Below, in pieces: positions 25,540-37,600 of a DNA stretch of 64,000 nucleotides (positions within the stretch are counted from its first letter, which is position 1; each line of letters starts with the position of its first letter). Under the pieces are notes generated by a model. That model ran no database searches. It worked only from the letters and a program-made list of their open reading frames with translations, and had not been told where the DNA came from. The translations under genes were made by a program, and so were the position numbers. This DNA is from Theobroma cacao (lineage: Eukaryota > Streptophyta > Magnoliopsida > Malvales > Malvaceae): contig NC_030859.1 of the NCBI RefSeq assembly GCF_000208745.1, forward strand, positions 2,361,601 to 2,425,600, read 5' to 3'.

Positions 25540-26785
25540 TATCGACGTCATCGTTAATTGGTTGGCTTGGAATTCTTCAATTTTCTACTTGAAGGCATTA
25601 AGATCAACTTCCTTCTCTCAAATGATTTCATCTGTCCTTAAACCTTCCATTTCACCAAATACTCCTGTGCTGGCTGTCGATTTGTTATGGTTGTCCTCTC
25701 TATAAGAATCTCTTTTACTTGATGTTATGATGGTGATTTGGTGGTGATGATAACTTTCATGGCTTGACTCGTGCTTGCATTTGCTGGATTTGCATGGAAC
25801 AACTTCAGATTGTTGATGTGAAATACTAGATGAACCTTCATCTACTTGGGTGGATCAATCTTGTAAGAGGTCTTCCCCACCTTAACCATAATTTACACGG
25901 GGCCTTCATACTTCTACATCAATCATCTATCCTTCTTCCTTGAGAACCAGAGTTATTCAGATACCAACTTTTTTAGCACAGGGTCTCTCATCTTAGAGTG
26001 TTGCTTTCTTTGACCTTTGTTTGCCCACTTTTTCATGTGGCTGGAGGCTTTCTCTAGATAAGCTCGAGGGATCTCTATATTTTGTTTCCACTTTTTAGCA
26101 AAGTTAAATGCTCGTGCTCTCTTCTCATTGTAGGATTCCATTGAGGTGTGGGGAAGTCTAGGTTATTGCCTGTGATAGCCTCAAAAAGGGTTTTGTTTAT
26201 GGTGGAACTCTTCTACAAATTAAAACATAATTGAGCCACATCTAATAATTTAGGCTAATTCTTTTAGTTTGCTTGTACGAAATGTCGTAGACGTTCCTCT
26301 AGTAGCTCGTTGAAACTTCTGTCTGACCATCTGTCCGTGGATGATAATTAGAGGAGATGCTGAGTTCTGACCCCAATAGCTTGAAAATCTCTTTCCAAAA
26401 GAAATCAATAAATCATGGATCTCTGTTGCTGATAATACTCTTAGGTACCCCCTAGTACTTCACCACATGCTTAAAAACTATCTGAGCTATTTCTTTTGCA
26501 AAGCCAAACTTCTGTACTGGGATAAATGTAGCTTACTTTGAAAAATGATCCATTACTACCAGAATTGCTGTTGTATCTCCCACTTTAGGAAGCCCTACTA
26601 TGAAATCAGAAGAAATGCTTTCCCATGGCCTGTTCGGTACTGGTAACTGTTCAAGCATCCCGACCGACTTTTGTCTCTTCATTTTGTCCTATTGGCAAAT
26701 AAGACACGTCTTGGTATAATCCATCACATCTTGTCACATATAAAGCCAATAATACCTTTGTTTCAATAGTGAAATGGTTTGCTGC
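25540..26785 (-). pseudogene. Gypsy integrase and chromodomain remnant
   Basis: On the minus strand, from about 26785, the frame reads LLKQRYYW, then TKTCLICQ (zinc-binding part of the integrase N-terminus), WESISSDFIVGLPKVGD (start of the catalytic core), SIISNRDP and NYHPRTDGQTEV (later core). Several in-frame stops fall between these motifs. The integrase C-terminal part is open at 26141-25953 (RARAFNFAKKWKQNIE). A chromodomain-like EYLVKWK lies at 25644-25664. The start of the integrase is separated from the rest by the solo LTR at 26786-28293. Confidence 0.8.
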
Positions 26786-28293
26786 TGATAACTCTATGAT
26801 ATAGAGTTATTTGGGCTTAATTTTGATAATAATTTAACGTAGTTCTTGTAGTAATGCATAGATACTAGTAGGTTTTATTTAAATTAGTTAATTTAGGTGA
26901 GTCAATCTAATCTTAGTTAATTTTATGCTTAAATTGGTGTTAATGTGATTAAGATAGGTTGTACTGATTTATTTGTGATTTTGCAGTTGTTTGATGAAAG
27001 AAGAATTTTAGTGGAAGAAGAAGAGCAATTTTAAGGCGTAGACTTGCACTGCATATATTTTGGTATTTTGGCTATAACTTTCTTTACAAAATTTCAAATG
27101 AAGCAATTCTTAAACCATTGGAAAGATAAGAGAAAAAGATACAACTTTTATGTTTAACACTTTGTCCAGTTCAACTTCAAAAGTGGTCAAAAATCTTATA
27201 GAATTTAATACACTGTAGTAGTCCTAGAGCAATTATGATTTTTGTTAATTAATTGGGCAAGGCTGCGACCCACGTAGTCTGATGAGGAAATCCTGATTGA
27301 AAGTGATTTCTTTCTTCACCCAACTTGGCCTATCTTCAAAGCTTATAAAAACAACCTTTCGGAAGACTTTTAAAAGAAGAAAGAAAAAAAAAACAGAAAC
27401 ACCAAATTGACAGTTGAGAATCGAGTCACAAAGTCATTGAAGTTGAGAAGAATGTGAAGGATTCAAGAAGACTTGGAAGATCAAGATTTTAATTCTTGAG
27501 TTTTGTCTTTTTGATTATTCTTTTATTTTCTTAGTTTGTTTTAATTGTTTAAACTTTATTTGATGAAGATATGTGACTTGATGGGGAACTAAGTTTTTAA
27601 TCTAAGATTATGATTGAACTCAATATGTAGTCTAATTTATTTATCTCTCTTTTACTTATGTTTGATAGATTTAAGTTGTTTATTTTATTCTGTTCTTAAT
27701 GATTCTAATTGCCTTATCACCAATTAGATTGAATTAGAAACCTAGATTAAACCTTGACGAAGGAGATTTAGGTAAACCTTGAATAGAATAGCGTATGATC
27801 AAATACACTTAGTTGATTAGGTGGTTTGATTTGCACATAGGGTAAACATACACCTATAAGCCATACGTAGCCTAAATTAGAATATAAACTTGATGAATCT
27901 TTCTTCAATATAATTTGCATAGACATATAGTAAATTAATTAGAAGATGTATTTTTATGAAAAACTCGACAGAGACTTGTAAATAATTTAGGACTCTAGGT
28001 TAGCAACTTAATCCATTAAACTGAGTTAAGAGAAAGAGACAATAATCAGATTAAGTATTGAGGGTTATTATAATCTTAGGTCCGCTAGTTAAGCGAGTTA
28101 TATTTACTATTTAATTTTAGTTTCAGTTTATTAGTTTATTTTTTTTTTATTTTAATTGTTTGGATAAAATTAAGGTGTTATAATTTTAGTAGTTAACAGT
28201 AAGAATTAAACAATTTTCTATGGGAACGATACTGTATTTCATTACTATATTACTTGTTAACGATACATGCACTTGCGTTAGGAATCAACAACA
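26786..28293 (+). mobile_element. Solo LTR A nested in the gypsy integrase
   Basis: A 1508 bp block with TG...CA ends: it begins TGATAACTCTATGATATAG and ends AATCAACAACA. The same block, diverged, lies at 30573-32114. On either side the host integrase resumes: HDTPWAKYPGWQ lies to the right (about 28294-28330) and LLKQRYYW to the left, so this is an insertion and not part of the host. Flanking 5-mers on the minus strand are GCAAT and GCAGC, a weak match to a target duplication. No internal retrotransposon genes are present. Orientation is assigned from the TG end and is arbitrary. Confidence 0.75.
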
Positions 28294-30572
28294 ATTGCCA
28301 ACCTGGATACTTAGCCCAAGGAGTGTCGTGGCATTCCCACATCAACTTCTACCTTAACTCCCCCGTTCTTTGGATAAAGATTCGTGATCTTTTTGTTAGT
28401 AGAAGTCTATTTTCAACCCAAAAGTATTTGGACTTCCCACTCTCTACCAAATTCAAAATGGCGATTGCTTGAGGGATATTGATGCAAGTTTTCTTCAATA
28501 AAATTATGGATATATGTGGTCATTTTGTTGGTTGTCATTGGCGTGATCACTTTGAGAGCTGCGAACTCGACCTTCTTGTTAAGGGAGTTTGCCACATAGT
28601 TTGCCTTTTCGACTTTGTGCTCGAAGGAGAAATTAACTTCGGTCAAGAACTCTTGCTATCTCGTTTGCTTGGCTATAAGTTTTGGTTGTGTGAAGAAGTG
28701 ACTTAGAATAGTGTTGTCGGTCTTAACTACGAATTGTGATCCTAGCAAGTAACGTCACCAAGCTAGTAAACAGAGAATCACTACTAGTAATTCTTTCTCT
28801 TGAACCGTGTATCTTCTCTAAGCTTTGTTCAATTTACGACTTTCAAACGCAACTGTGTGTCCTTCTTGTAACAACACTTTTTCAAGGGCAAAGTTTGATG
28901 TATCCATTTGTACCTCGAAAGACTTTTCAATATCGAGGAGTGTTAAAATAGGGTTCGTCATCATCGTGTCTTTCAAGTCTTCGAAACCTTCTTGGCACTA
29001 CGGTGTCTAACTCCATTTTGTCCCTTTTTCAGCAATTCTGTGAGTACTACCATTCTTTTTTAATATCCCTTCACAAATTTTCGATTATAATTAGCTAGCT
29101 CTAAGAACGAACGAAGCTCAGTTATATTTTTAGGGGTGACCCCACTCTTTAATAGCCTTCACCTTTTGCATATCCATCCGGATGTGCCCTTTTTTGGTTA
29201 TGTGGCCAAGGAACTGAATACGGGTCTTGGCGAATGCACATTTTTCTCTTTTCACATACAACTAGTTGTTGTGTAACCTTTGGAAGACCTACTACAAATG
29301 TCTTTGATGTTCCTCTAAAGTTGAACTAGACACCACGATATCATCCAAGTAGATTAACACTAACTTATCTAGATAATCATGAAAAACTTTATTCATCATT
29401 GTGCAAAAAGTGGTAGGAGTATTGGTTAGTCCAAAAGGCATAAGAAGAAGTTAAAATGCACCGTAGCGCATTGTGTAGGTGATTTTTGGTTCATTTCCCT
29501 ATGTAATTCTTATTTGATTGTAGCCCGAGCTTAAATCTAATTTGAAGAAGTACTTTGCATGACTTAACTAGTCAAAGAGATCTACTATAAGAGAAATTGG
29601 ATATTTATTCTTGATTGTGACTTTGTTCAGAGCCCAGTAATCTATGTACAATTGTAAACTCCCATCTTGCTTTTTTGAAAAAGTACCAAGGCCCTAAAAG
29701 GTACCTTTAATGGTTGGATGAATATGTCTTGGATTAGCTCGTTTAATTGTTTCCTTAGCTCTGCTAACTCTGAGGGAGCCATTCTGTATGGCCGTTTTGT
29801 AAACGGCTTGATGCTTGGGAGTAATTTTATCTCATGATCAACAACTCGTTGTGGTGTTAGGACCCTAGGTAGTTGTTCTAGTATAATATACTAAAATTCT
29901 TCCAAAACCAACTTCACTCCCTCGAGTATTGGATTTATACTATCTCTGCCTTTGTAAATGAGCATGGCCAAATAGGAAGGCTCTCATTTGTTGATCATTG
30001 TTTGAATTGGATAATTGATTTAATCCTCTTCCCACTCTTTGGTAGAATTGTAACCGATACGACACATGGTTGTTTCCTAAAGAACAATAGACAACTTGCA
30101 GCAGGGAATGGGATGGCCTGTGTCTTAATCATAAAATCCAAGCCCAAGACAAAATCAAAGTCATCTATAGTGGCTACAGTCATGTTCACCTTCTCTTCCC
30201 AAGAACCAATCTTAACTTGTATGTTTTTAGAGTTCCCTATAATAGCTGAGGTTGGCAAGTTGACTGCTTTCATCTGCCCGAAGTCTTTCTCAACCTTGAG
30301 ACTGTATCTCTTTGCCTCTCCAGGGGTGATGAAGGTATCAGAGACCCTTGTGTCAAGCATGACTTTAGTCTTTTTATCATAAACCAACACATCCACATAC
30401 ATGAGACCTCGTTGAGGTTCTTTCTTCATCTTTTCTAATTGTGCTTGCTGGGCACTAAGGAACTGAATAAAACCCATACGTGCTAGCTCCTTCTTAACTT
30501 CTTCAATTGGGGTCTGGGCTTGAGGTGCTTCTACATTAGCTATACATATCGTATTAATAGCTACTTGATGCG
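28294..30572 (-). pseudogene. Gypsy protease, reverse transcriptase and RNase H remnant
   Basis: Minus-strand pol between the two nested LTRs. The aspartic protease lies in an open frame of 160 codons at 30477-29995; its active-site region reads DTRVSDTF (30331-30354), where a DTG or DSG is normal, followed by DDFDFVLGLDFM. Reverse transcriptase motifs are MPFGLTN (about 29421-29441) and YLDD (29340-29351). An RNase H end with the EKANYVANSLNKKVEFAAL segment is open at 28646-28413, and it runs on to the first integrase residues by 28294. Frames are broken repeatedly, so no functional polyprotein can be made. Confidence 0.82.
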
Positions 30573-32114
30573 TGATAACTCTATGATATAGAGTTATTTA
30601 GACTTAATTTTGATAGTAATTTAGTTTAATTCTTATGGTAATACATATAAATTAGTAGGTTTTAATTAAATTAGTTAATTTTGGTGAGTCAATCTAATCT
30701 TGTTAATTTTATATTTAATTTAGTATTAATGTGATTAAGATAGGTTATTATTGATTTAGTTGTGCTTTTGTAGGTGTTTAATAAAGAAAAAATTTTAATG
30801 GAAGAAGGAGAGCAATTTTGAGGTGCAGACTTTTACTGCATATGCTTTGCTATTTCAATCATAACTCTCTCTACAAAGCTTTAAATGAGATGATTCTTAA
30901 ACCATTGAAAAGATAAGAGGAAAAGCTATAACTTTTATGTTTACCACTTTACCCAGTTCGGCCTGTAATATGGTCAAAAATCTTGTCGAAATAAGAGCAC
31001 TGCAGTAGCCTAGAACAATTACAATTTCTGCTATTTAAATAGTCAAGGCCGCGGCTTTGGAAGAGGTAGGCTGTAGCCCCCATGTAGTTTGATGAGTAAA
31101 TCTTGATTGGAATTGACTTTTTTCTTCACCTATCTTGGCTTAACTTCAAAGCCTTATAAAAAAAAAATCTTTTGGAGGACTTTTTTTTTTAAAAAAATGA
31201 AATACCAGATTGAAAGCTAAGAATCAAGCCTCAAAGTCATTGAAGCTGAGAAAAATTTGAAGGATTTAAGGACATTTGGGGATCAAGATTACAATTTTTG
31301 ATTTTTTTATTTATTTGCTATTCTTTTATTTTCTTGGTTTGTTTTTAATATTTAAACTTTATTTGATGATGATGTGTGACTTGATGGGGAACTAATTCAT
31401 TTATCTAAGATTATGATTGAACTCAATATGTAAACTAATTTATTTATCTATTTTTTACTTATGTTTTATGGATTTAAGTTGTTTATTTTATTTTATTTTT
31501 AATGCTTCTAGTTGATTGACCACCAATTAGATTGTACTGGAAACCTATGTTAAATCTTGAAGAAAAAGATTTAGGTAAACCTTGAATAGAATAGCGTATG
31601 ATCAAATACACTTAGTTGATTAGGTAATTTCATTTGCATATAGGGTAGACATACACCTATAAGCCATACGTAGCCAAAATTAGAGGAAGAACTTAATGAA
31701 TATTTCTTCAATTTAATTTGTAGAGACATATAGTAAGTTAATTGGGAGAGATATTTTTATAAGAAACTTAACAGAAATTTGTAAATGAATTAGGACTCTA
31801 GGTTAACAACTTAATCCATTAAACTAAGTTAAGAGAGAGAGACAATAATTAGAAAAAGTATTGAGGGATATTATAATCTTAGGTCTGGTAATCACTCGAA
31901 TTTAATAAAATAATTTTGCTGATAGATTTTAGATTAGTTTTAGTTATTAGTTTCAATTTTTCTTTTTAATAATTAGGTTGTTTGGATAAATTAGGGTGTT
32001 ATAATTTTAGTAGTTAGCAATTAAGAATTAATTCAATTCTTCGTGGGAACGAATTCTAGTTTCTATTATATTACTTGTTAACGATACGTGCACTTGTTTG
32101 AGAAATCAACAACA
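30573..32114 (+). mobile_element. Solo LTR B nested in the gypsy gag-protease junction
   Basis: A 1542 bp relative of solo LTR A, in the same orientation, with the same TGATAACTCTATGATATAG start and AATCAACAACA end. It splits the host just after the gag zinc knuckle: the knuckle lies to the right (32121-32159) and the linker to the protease lies to the left. Flanking 5-mers on the minus strand are TACAT and CGCAT, a decayed target duplication. No internal genes. Confidence 0.75.
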
Positions 32115-32765
32115 ATGTAGGCAATCAGCTACTTGATGAGGTTCATTGCAGAGAAAACAAGATATTGAGGCTTGAGGTTTGAGGCCCCATGATTTAGTTG
32201 TTCTTGGCTGTGGTGTGTCCCAAGCATGTGGTCTCCTTTTTTTTCCCCTACTCGAGGGTTGTTAACTCTTGAGAATTTTGCCTCATTATTGGAGCTTGAG
32301 CTACTAGTTTTTGATAGAGGGTCTTTTTGTTTATGTGAGTTATCACTATAATCAGTAAAACACTCAACAACCGCCATTACTAAATTCACATCATGTACTT
32401 TCTATCACTGTAACTTCGTCTTCACCCAAGGCTTCAGACCTTCGAGAAAATACAACAGCTTATCTTTCTCGGTTATATCTTAATATCTAACATTAGGGTA
32501 AAGAAGTTCCTCACAAATTATCGCATTAATCCAGTTTACGTCAGCTCTCACAACTTCTGTTGAGCCATGTACTCTACATTCTTAGGGAAAAACTAGTTCT
32601 TCAATTCTTGCTTCAGGTCCATCCACGTTTGCATATGGTACTTGCCATTGACAAATTCGGAATGCCACCATAATTTAACATCCCCTACAAGATACATTAC
32701 GGCTATCGCCATGTTGTCTTCCTCCGACTTGGTACACATAGTTCAAAAGTATTACTCAATATCAA
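32115..32765 (-). pseudogene. Gypsy gag remnant with zinc knuckle
   Basis: The minus strand encodes pieces of a plant gypsy gag: IEQYF at the truncated start near 32755, then MAIAVMYLVGDVKLWWH, then further segments in shifting frames with stops. It ends in a CX2CX3HX4C zinc knuckle, CFLCNEPHQVADC (32121-32159). The N-terminal part of gag, the leader and the primer binding site are missing. Confidence 0.75.
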
Positions 32766-33210
32766 AACTTAGATTAAGATAATGCAACATTGAAATCATA
32801 GGGCCTAACGAATGTCATATACGCAACCACTGAAGCCACATAAATAAAAATGTTTTATTAATATCAAAATAAGTACAAAGGGATTAGGACACGCCATCGT
32901 CGACCTTAGATGACTCGTTACAAACATACCTTTACCAGTGAATCAGCCCAACAATTCGCTAACTGTTCACCCCTTATAAAGAGTTTACGAGGATTTCTAA
33001 AGATTTCACCTATAGCCATTACAATGTGTGAGATGGGGACATTCCTTTCTAAAAGAGCCTTCCCCCTAAAGACTTAATAAGTATTTTTAGAAGTTTCATT
33101 AAATGCCATTACAATGTTTGAAAGAGGGACATCTCCATTGAGGGTACAAAAGACTTAATCTCTTAGGCTATTCTATCTTGTCATAACCTATACAAGGTTG
33201 GCTCATGACA
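32766..33210 (-). repeat. Truncated 5' LTR of the gypsy element
   Basis: 445 bp that align with 25077-25522 of the other LTR and end GCTCATGACA at the element's outer border. The inner about 100 bp of the LTR is absent; the sequence passes directly into gag coding DNA, so a deletion removed the LTR end, primer binding site and start of gag. Confidence 0.8.
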
Positions 33211-34400
33211 CCCAAGCATTCCTCCTAAAGTTGGTAATTTTTAGTGAGAATTAACTTTTTTTTTTAAATTGCCTACTTTCAAAGTGAATATTCTTTTAAT
33301 GGGAATAAGAATTTTAAAAGCTACTAATTAGAGAAGTATGGTAACATACCCAAACATTTAATTTAATGAATAATTCAAGTATTTTTAATTAAAAAATTTG
33401 ATCTAAATTTTAATAGAATAAAGATAAAAATTAACCATATTTTGAAAGTACTAATTAAATACTTCAAGAATAATTAATTATGATTCATTTTAATTTTCAA
33501 CAAATTGATATTTATTTATAGGTGATGAAACAATTGGTCTTTCAATATATTTCCACCTTGTAGACAATTCTCCTTAATCTATTTCATAAATTTGTGAAGT
33601 TATACTTATCATCAAACAAATAGTTAAGTAATATTTTTAGTTCTATAATAATTTTACTATATGATTTTATGATAAAAGTATATATATACTTATATATACA
33701 ATATATTGCTAAAATTTTAATAATAACATTTATTGCTAATGAAGGTTATTGTTGATGTTAATATTTAAATATTTTATTAATATGATTGTAGTAGAGAAAT
33801 TATTAATATATATGTATGATAATTAGTAGGCAATGGGAAATGGAAAATGGAAATATTTTCCATGGGGTGTAACAGTCATGTATTGAGATGAGGTCTGATT
33901 TTTTGCTGTTTTTCATTTGAAAGAGGTTTGTTTCATAGTCGTGCATGTTCCATGGTTTGCTTGGGACTTGGGATTTGTCTGCGATTTGTTGTGTGTCTAG
34001 GATGGTTCTACAATTATGGGATTTTGTATAGGGAAAAGGTGAGTGGGGGGGCTGGCTTTTGGATTTATATTTAGTTGTGAGTTCATTTGGTGTCACCCAA
34101 AGCAAATGATGTGGGGTTGGTATTGCACAAATGCATGCATAACAACCCCAAATCATCTCTTTTGTTCATAGGGATGTTTCCTTGCTGAATTTATCAAAAT
34201 TATTAACTTAAAAAAAAAACAAAAATTAATACCCCACATGAAACTAAGCTTCAATAATTAATCCCATTCAATGGGCAAAAGAAATAAAGTTAAATTTGGC
34301 ATCCAAAAAATAGTCCTTTATAGTACCAATTCAAAATATGTTTGGGCTAATTTGATAAAAAAATAAATTCATAAAGGGTTAAACTGTTGATTTCAAATAT
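33211..34400. other. Duplicated intergenic DNA between gypsy and LINE insertions
   Basis: No gene. It aligns with about 49525-50380 of unit 2, except that about 33880-34228 has no counterpart there. The open frame on the minus strand at 34156-33803 lies in that extra part and has no recognisable features. Confidence 0.6.
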
Positions 34401-34689
34401 ATTTTTTTTAAATTGAGTATTTCATTGAGGGCTAGGTTGCATTTGACTTCAATCATATACAGTGAAGAGATTTTTGGAAAATAATCTTCAAATTGAAGCT
34501 AATTTGCAAAAAACCTTTTCCCTCGGATTTACAAAAGGTGACCACTACTCTGTTACACATAAATTAGATTATGATTTTTTGTACAAGGACTAAGAAAACT
34601 CTGCACAATTCAAAATAACATAAAAAACCTAAGCCTCAAAACATTTCACTCAATGGCTCATACCATCAAGTGCACAAGATCTCATGAGT

Positions 34690-37600
34690 AAATCTTACCC
34701 ATCAGACCTCATCAGTAGTAAGAAAGACTCTGCCATGAGTAATGAGAAAACATAATCCCTGATACCACTTTTCAGCCAGCACACAATCAAGCTGAGTTCC
34801 CCTTTTATTCATTTCAGCGTCCAAACACCATAATTTCATCTTCCCTATATCCTTTAAAATGTCTTTACTCGATGATATTATTAAATTCTCCCTTCTTCGC
34901 ACACCTTCCTTCACAAGGCAATCAACAAGTTGATTTTTTTCTTTGAATATGTGATTGACCTCCCATTTAGCCACTCCCTTCTTTAAACGTTTGATGTGAA
35001 TGATCCATTTTCGCAACCTTTATGAGGTTTTCATAGGAAAATTCACCCATTTCACTGTGTTTTTGGAATTGCTTTCAATAATTAACTCATGTGATTAGAC
35101 CCATTTAAATATTGAAAAGATCAAGAAAGCCTCTCTTATTGCTCTTACTTTAGCACGGTTGGCATCTCCCACGCCTATAGCTTTAGAAAAGAAAACCTTA
35201 ACAAGTCCATTTTTATCTCTTAACACCCCACTTATCCCATCAACATTAAACTTCATTTATCTCTCAACTGGTTTGCTCCATATTTCAACTTTTTTGATTT
35301 TATCCTCCTTAATTCCTTTACACTCGGGACTAGATTCCTATAGGTATCCAAAATAACATTGTCAATATAGGGCCATTTAACCTTTACCCATGTGGTTACC
35401 CTCAATTTAATGCTTTTAAAAACTTGGTTTTCATCCTAAGTAGAACTCTTGAAAACCATATCAATTCTATGAAGCCACAAAAACCACACTATGGCCTAGA
35501 AAGCCATTTTCCATATATGGATGTCCCCCTTGTTCACTCTTATACCATTCCACAAAGTAAAGAGATTACATATATTATGAGGGACAACCCATGCCACACC
35601 TCATTCACAGCTCCATCTGGTCCACAATTTTCGTGTAAAAGAACAATGAATAAACATATGACTCACAGTTTTTTGGTCTGACATAGAATGCAAATTGTCA
35701 TGTTGGTAGATAATAATCTTCTACTAACCAGTTCTTATTTGACGACAATCCTCCCTTGCATCAATTACCAGCAAAAGACTTCAATTCTATAAAGAACCAA
35801 ATTAGCCCATATCTCCTTCCAAACCTTCCTGCTGCTTTTGTCAAAATGCATCACTTTTTTGCAGAGTGACCTCATTTTGTACTCTCATAATGCCATACCT
35901 TTTCAAACTAGAGAATCCTTTATTTGCTTGCTCAAATGATACTCTCCAACCACATAATTAATCTGGTTCCACTAGTTCTTTTCTCACCCAAACGGCCTTT
36001 TTCGAAGATCAATATTCCATTTCCAAACTTCACTTTCCCAATGGCCAAAGTCACTGATGCGTCTTTCTTTATTTTGGGTTAAGGCATACATTCTTGGGAA
36101 ATGTTTTTTGAGGGTGCCTTTTTCTTTCCATTTATCGATCCAAAAATGAATATTTTTCCCATTCCTAACCATCACCTAAAAGTTATTGTTAACCTGCATA
36201 AAGTAATTGTTAGTAGGCAATAAAGGTTTAATAATATTATTCTAAGTGGTCAAAAACTTCCTATTAGTGTTTGTGTCATGTAGGATATTGGTTGGATCCC
36301 CTACTGATTTTCAACAATCACTTTTCTCCACAAACTCTTCCTCTCACACCTATACCTTCAGACTCACTTATTAAAAAGTGCCTAATTTTTAATTTCCAGG
36401 TCAATGATTCCAAGCCCTCTATCCTCCTTGAACCTGCACACTTTTTCCCATCTTACGTAGTGGACTTTGCACTTTTCATCCACACCACTCTAAAATAATC
36501 GCCTTTTAATTTTCTCCATCTCATTTTTAAACCCTTTCGATAGTTGGAATAAGGACATAAAGAAGATAAGGAGACTTGCTAGGATAAATCTAAGGATGGT
36601 AGCTTTCCCCCCATCAACAATACCTTAAACTTTTAGCCAGCCAGTCGCGTCTCAAATTTTTCGACAATTGGCTTTCACATTTGAACTGATTTGTTGTTGG
36701 CCCTTAGTGAAAGAGCCAAGTAAACAGAAAGAAGCTGCCCTGCTCTATTCTATACTTTCAGCCCCCATCCTTGCCATTTGATTATCCACTTCGATCCTTG
36801 GTGGACAACTTTTGTGGAAGTTGATTTTTAGGTTGAATATCAACTGAAAATACTTGAGAACCCTTTTAATGTTTCGAAGATTATCTAAATTGGGTCGACA
36901 AAAATTATCGTGTCATCTGCAAATTGAAGATGTGAGATTGTGAGGCCATTATTACTAATTGGGATCCCCTGGCATAATCTTGTCCTCTCAGCTTGGCTCA
37001 TGAGCTGGTTGAAGGCTTATCCCATAATATTAAACAAGAAAAAAGACAAGGGGCAGCCTTGTCTAAGCCCTCTTTCCATATTAAAAGGCTCCGTTGCCAT
37101 CCCATTAACCAGCATTGAGACCTTAAGTGTGGTTAAATATAATTTAATCCACTTTTCCCATCTCTCTCCAAACCCCATTTTTTCATTAGAAATTATAAAA
37201 AATCCCAATCAACTTTATCATAAGCTTTTTCGAAGTTAACTTTTAGTAGGAATCCCCCTTCCCTTTATTTCTTTAATAGGTCGATAACCTTATTAGTAAT
37301 GAGAGCACAGTCCAATAATTGTCTTCATTTAACAAAGGTAAATTGTTATTTCCCAATTGCCTTGCCAATAACCATTCTCAATCGATTAGTAAACTTTGCC
37401 ATAATTTTGTATAAACTCTCTATTAAGCTAATCTGTCTGTACTCTGTTATGGCGTTTGGGAATGAGAGTTATAAAGGAATTATTCGCTTCCTCCTCAAGA
37501 TGTCATTTCTTATAAAAATTATTAAGGCACAACATAACCTCTTTCTTCACTGAACTCCATTGATTTTTGAAGAAACATAAATTAAACCCATCTAGCCCCA

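Larger units (their letters stand above)
24977..33210 (-). mobile_element. Ty3/gypsy LTR retrotransposon with chromodomain (degenerate, with two nested LTR insertions)
   Basis: An 8.2 kb element read on the minus strand: 5' LTR at the right (truncated), gag with zinc knuckle, protease, reverse transcriptase, RNase H, integrase, chromodomain-like segment, polypurine tract, and 3' LTR at the left. The protease-RT-RNase H-integrase order is the Ty3/gypsy order, and the EYLVKWK segment after integrase points to the chromodomain group. Unit 2 of the duplication keeps the empty site near 49515-49535 (GTGACGTCCAGGCATT). Compared with it, the flanks here are GTGACGCTCAC on the left and CCCAAGCATT on the right, consistent with a decayed 5 bp target duplication (CTCAC/CCCAA). 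Coding regions carry many stops and frameshifts, so the element is dead. Confidence 0.88.

Noticed and set aside
26786..32114. The two 1.5 kb repeats as the LTR pair of one nested retrotransposon
   Set aside because: The DNA between them is the outer gypsy element's own protease, RT and RNase H in the right order, and the outer domains resume on each side, so they are two separate insertions.
24977..33210. An active retrotransposon
   Set aside because: Stops and frameshifts in gag, RT and integrase, a truncated 5' LTR with no primer binding site, and two nested insertions.
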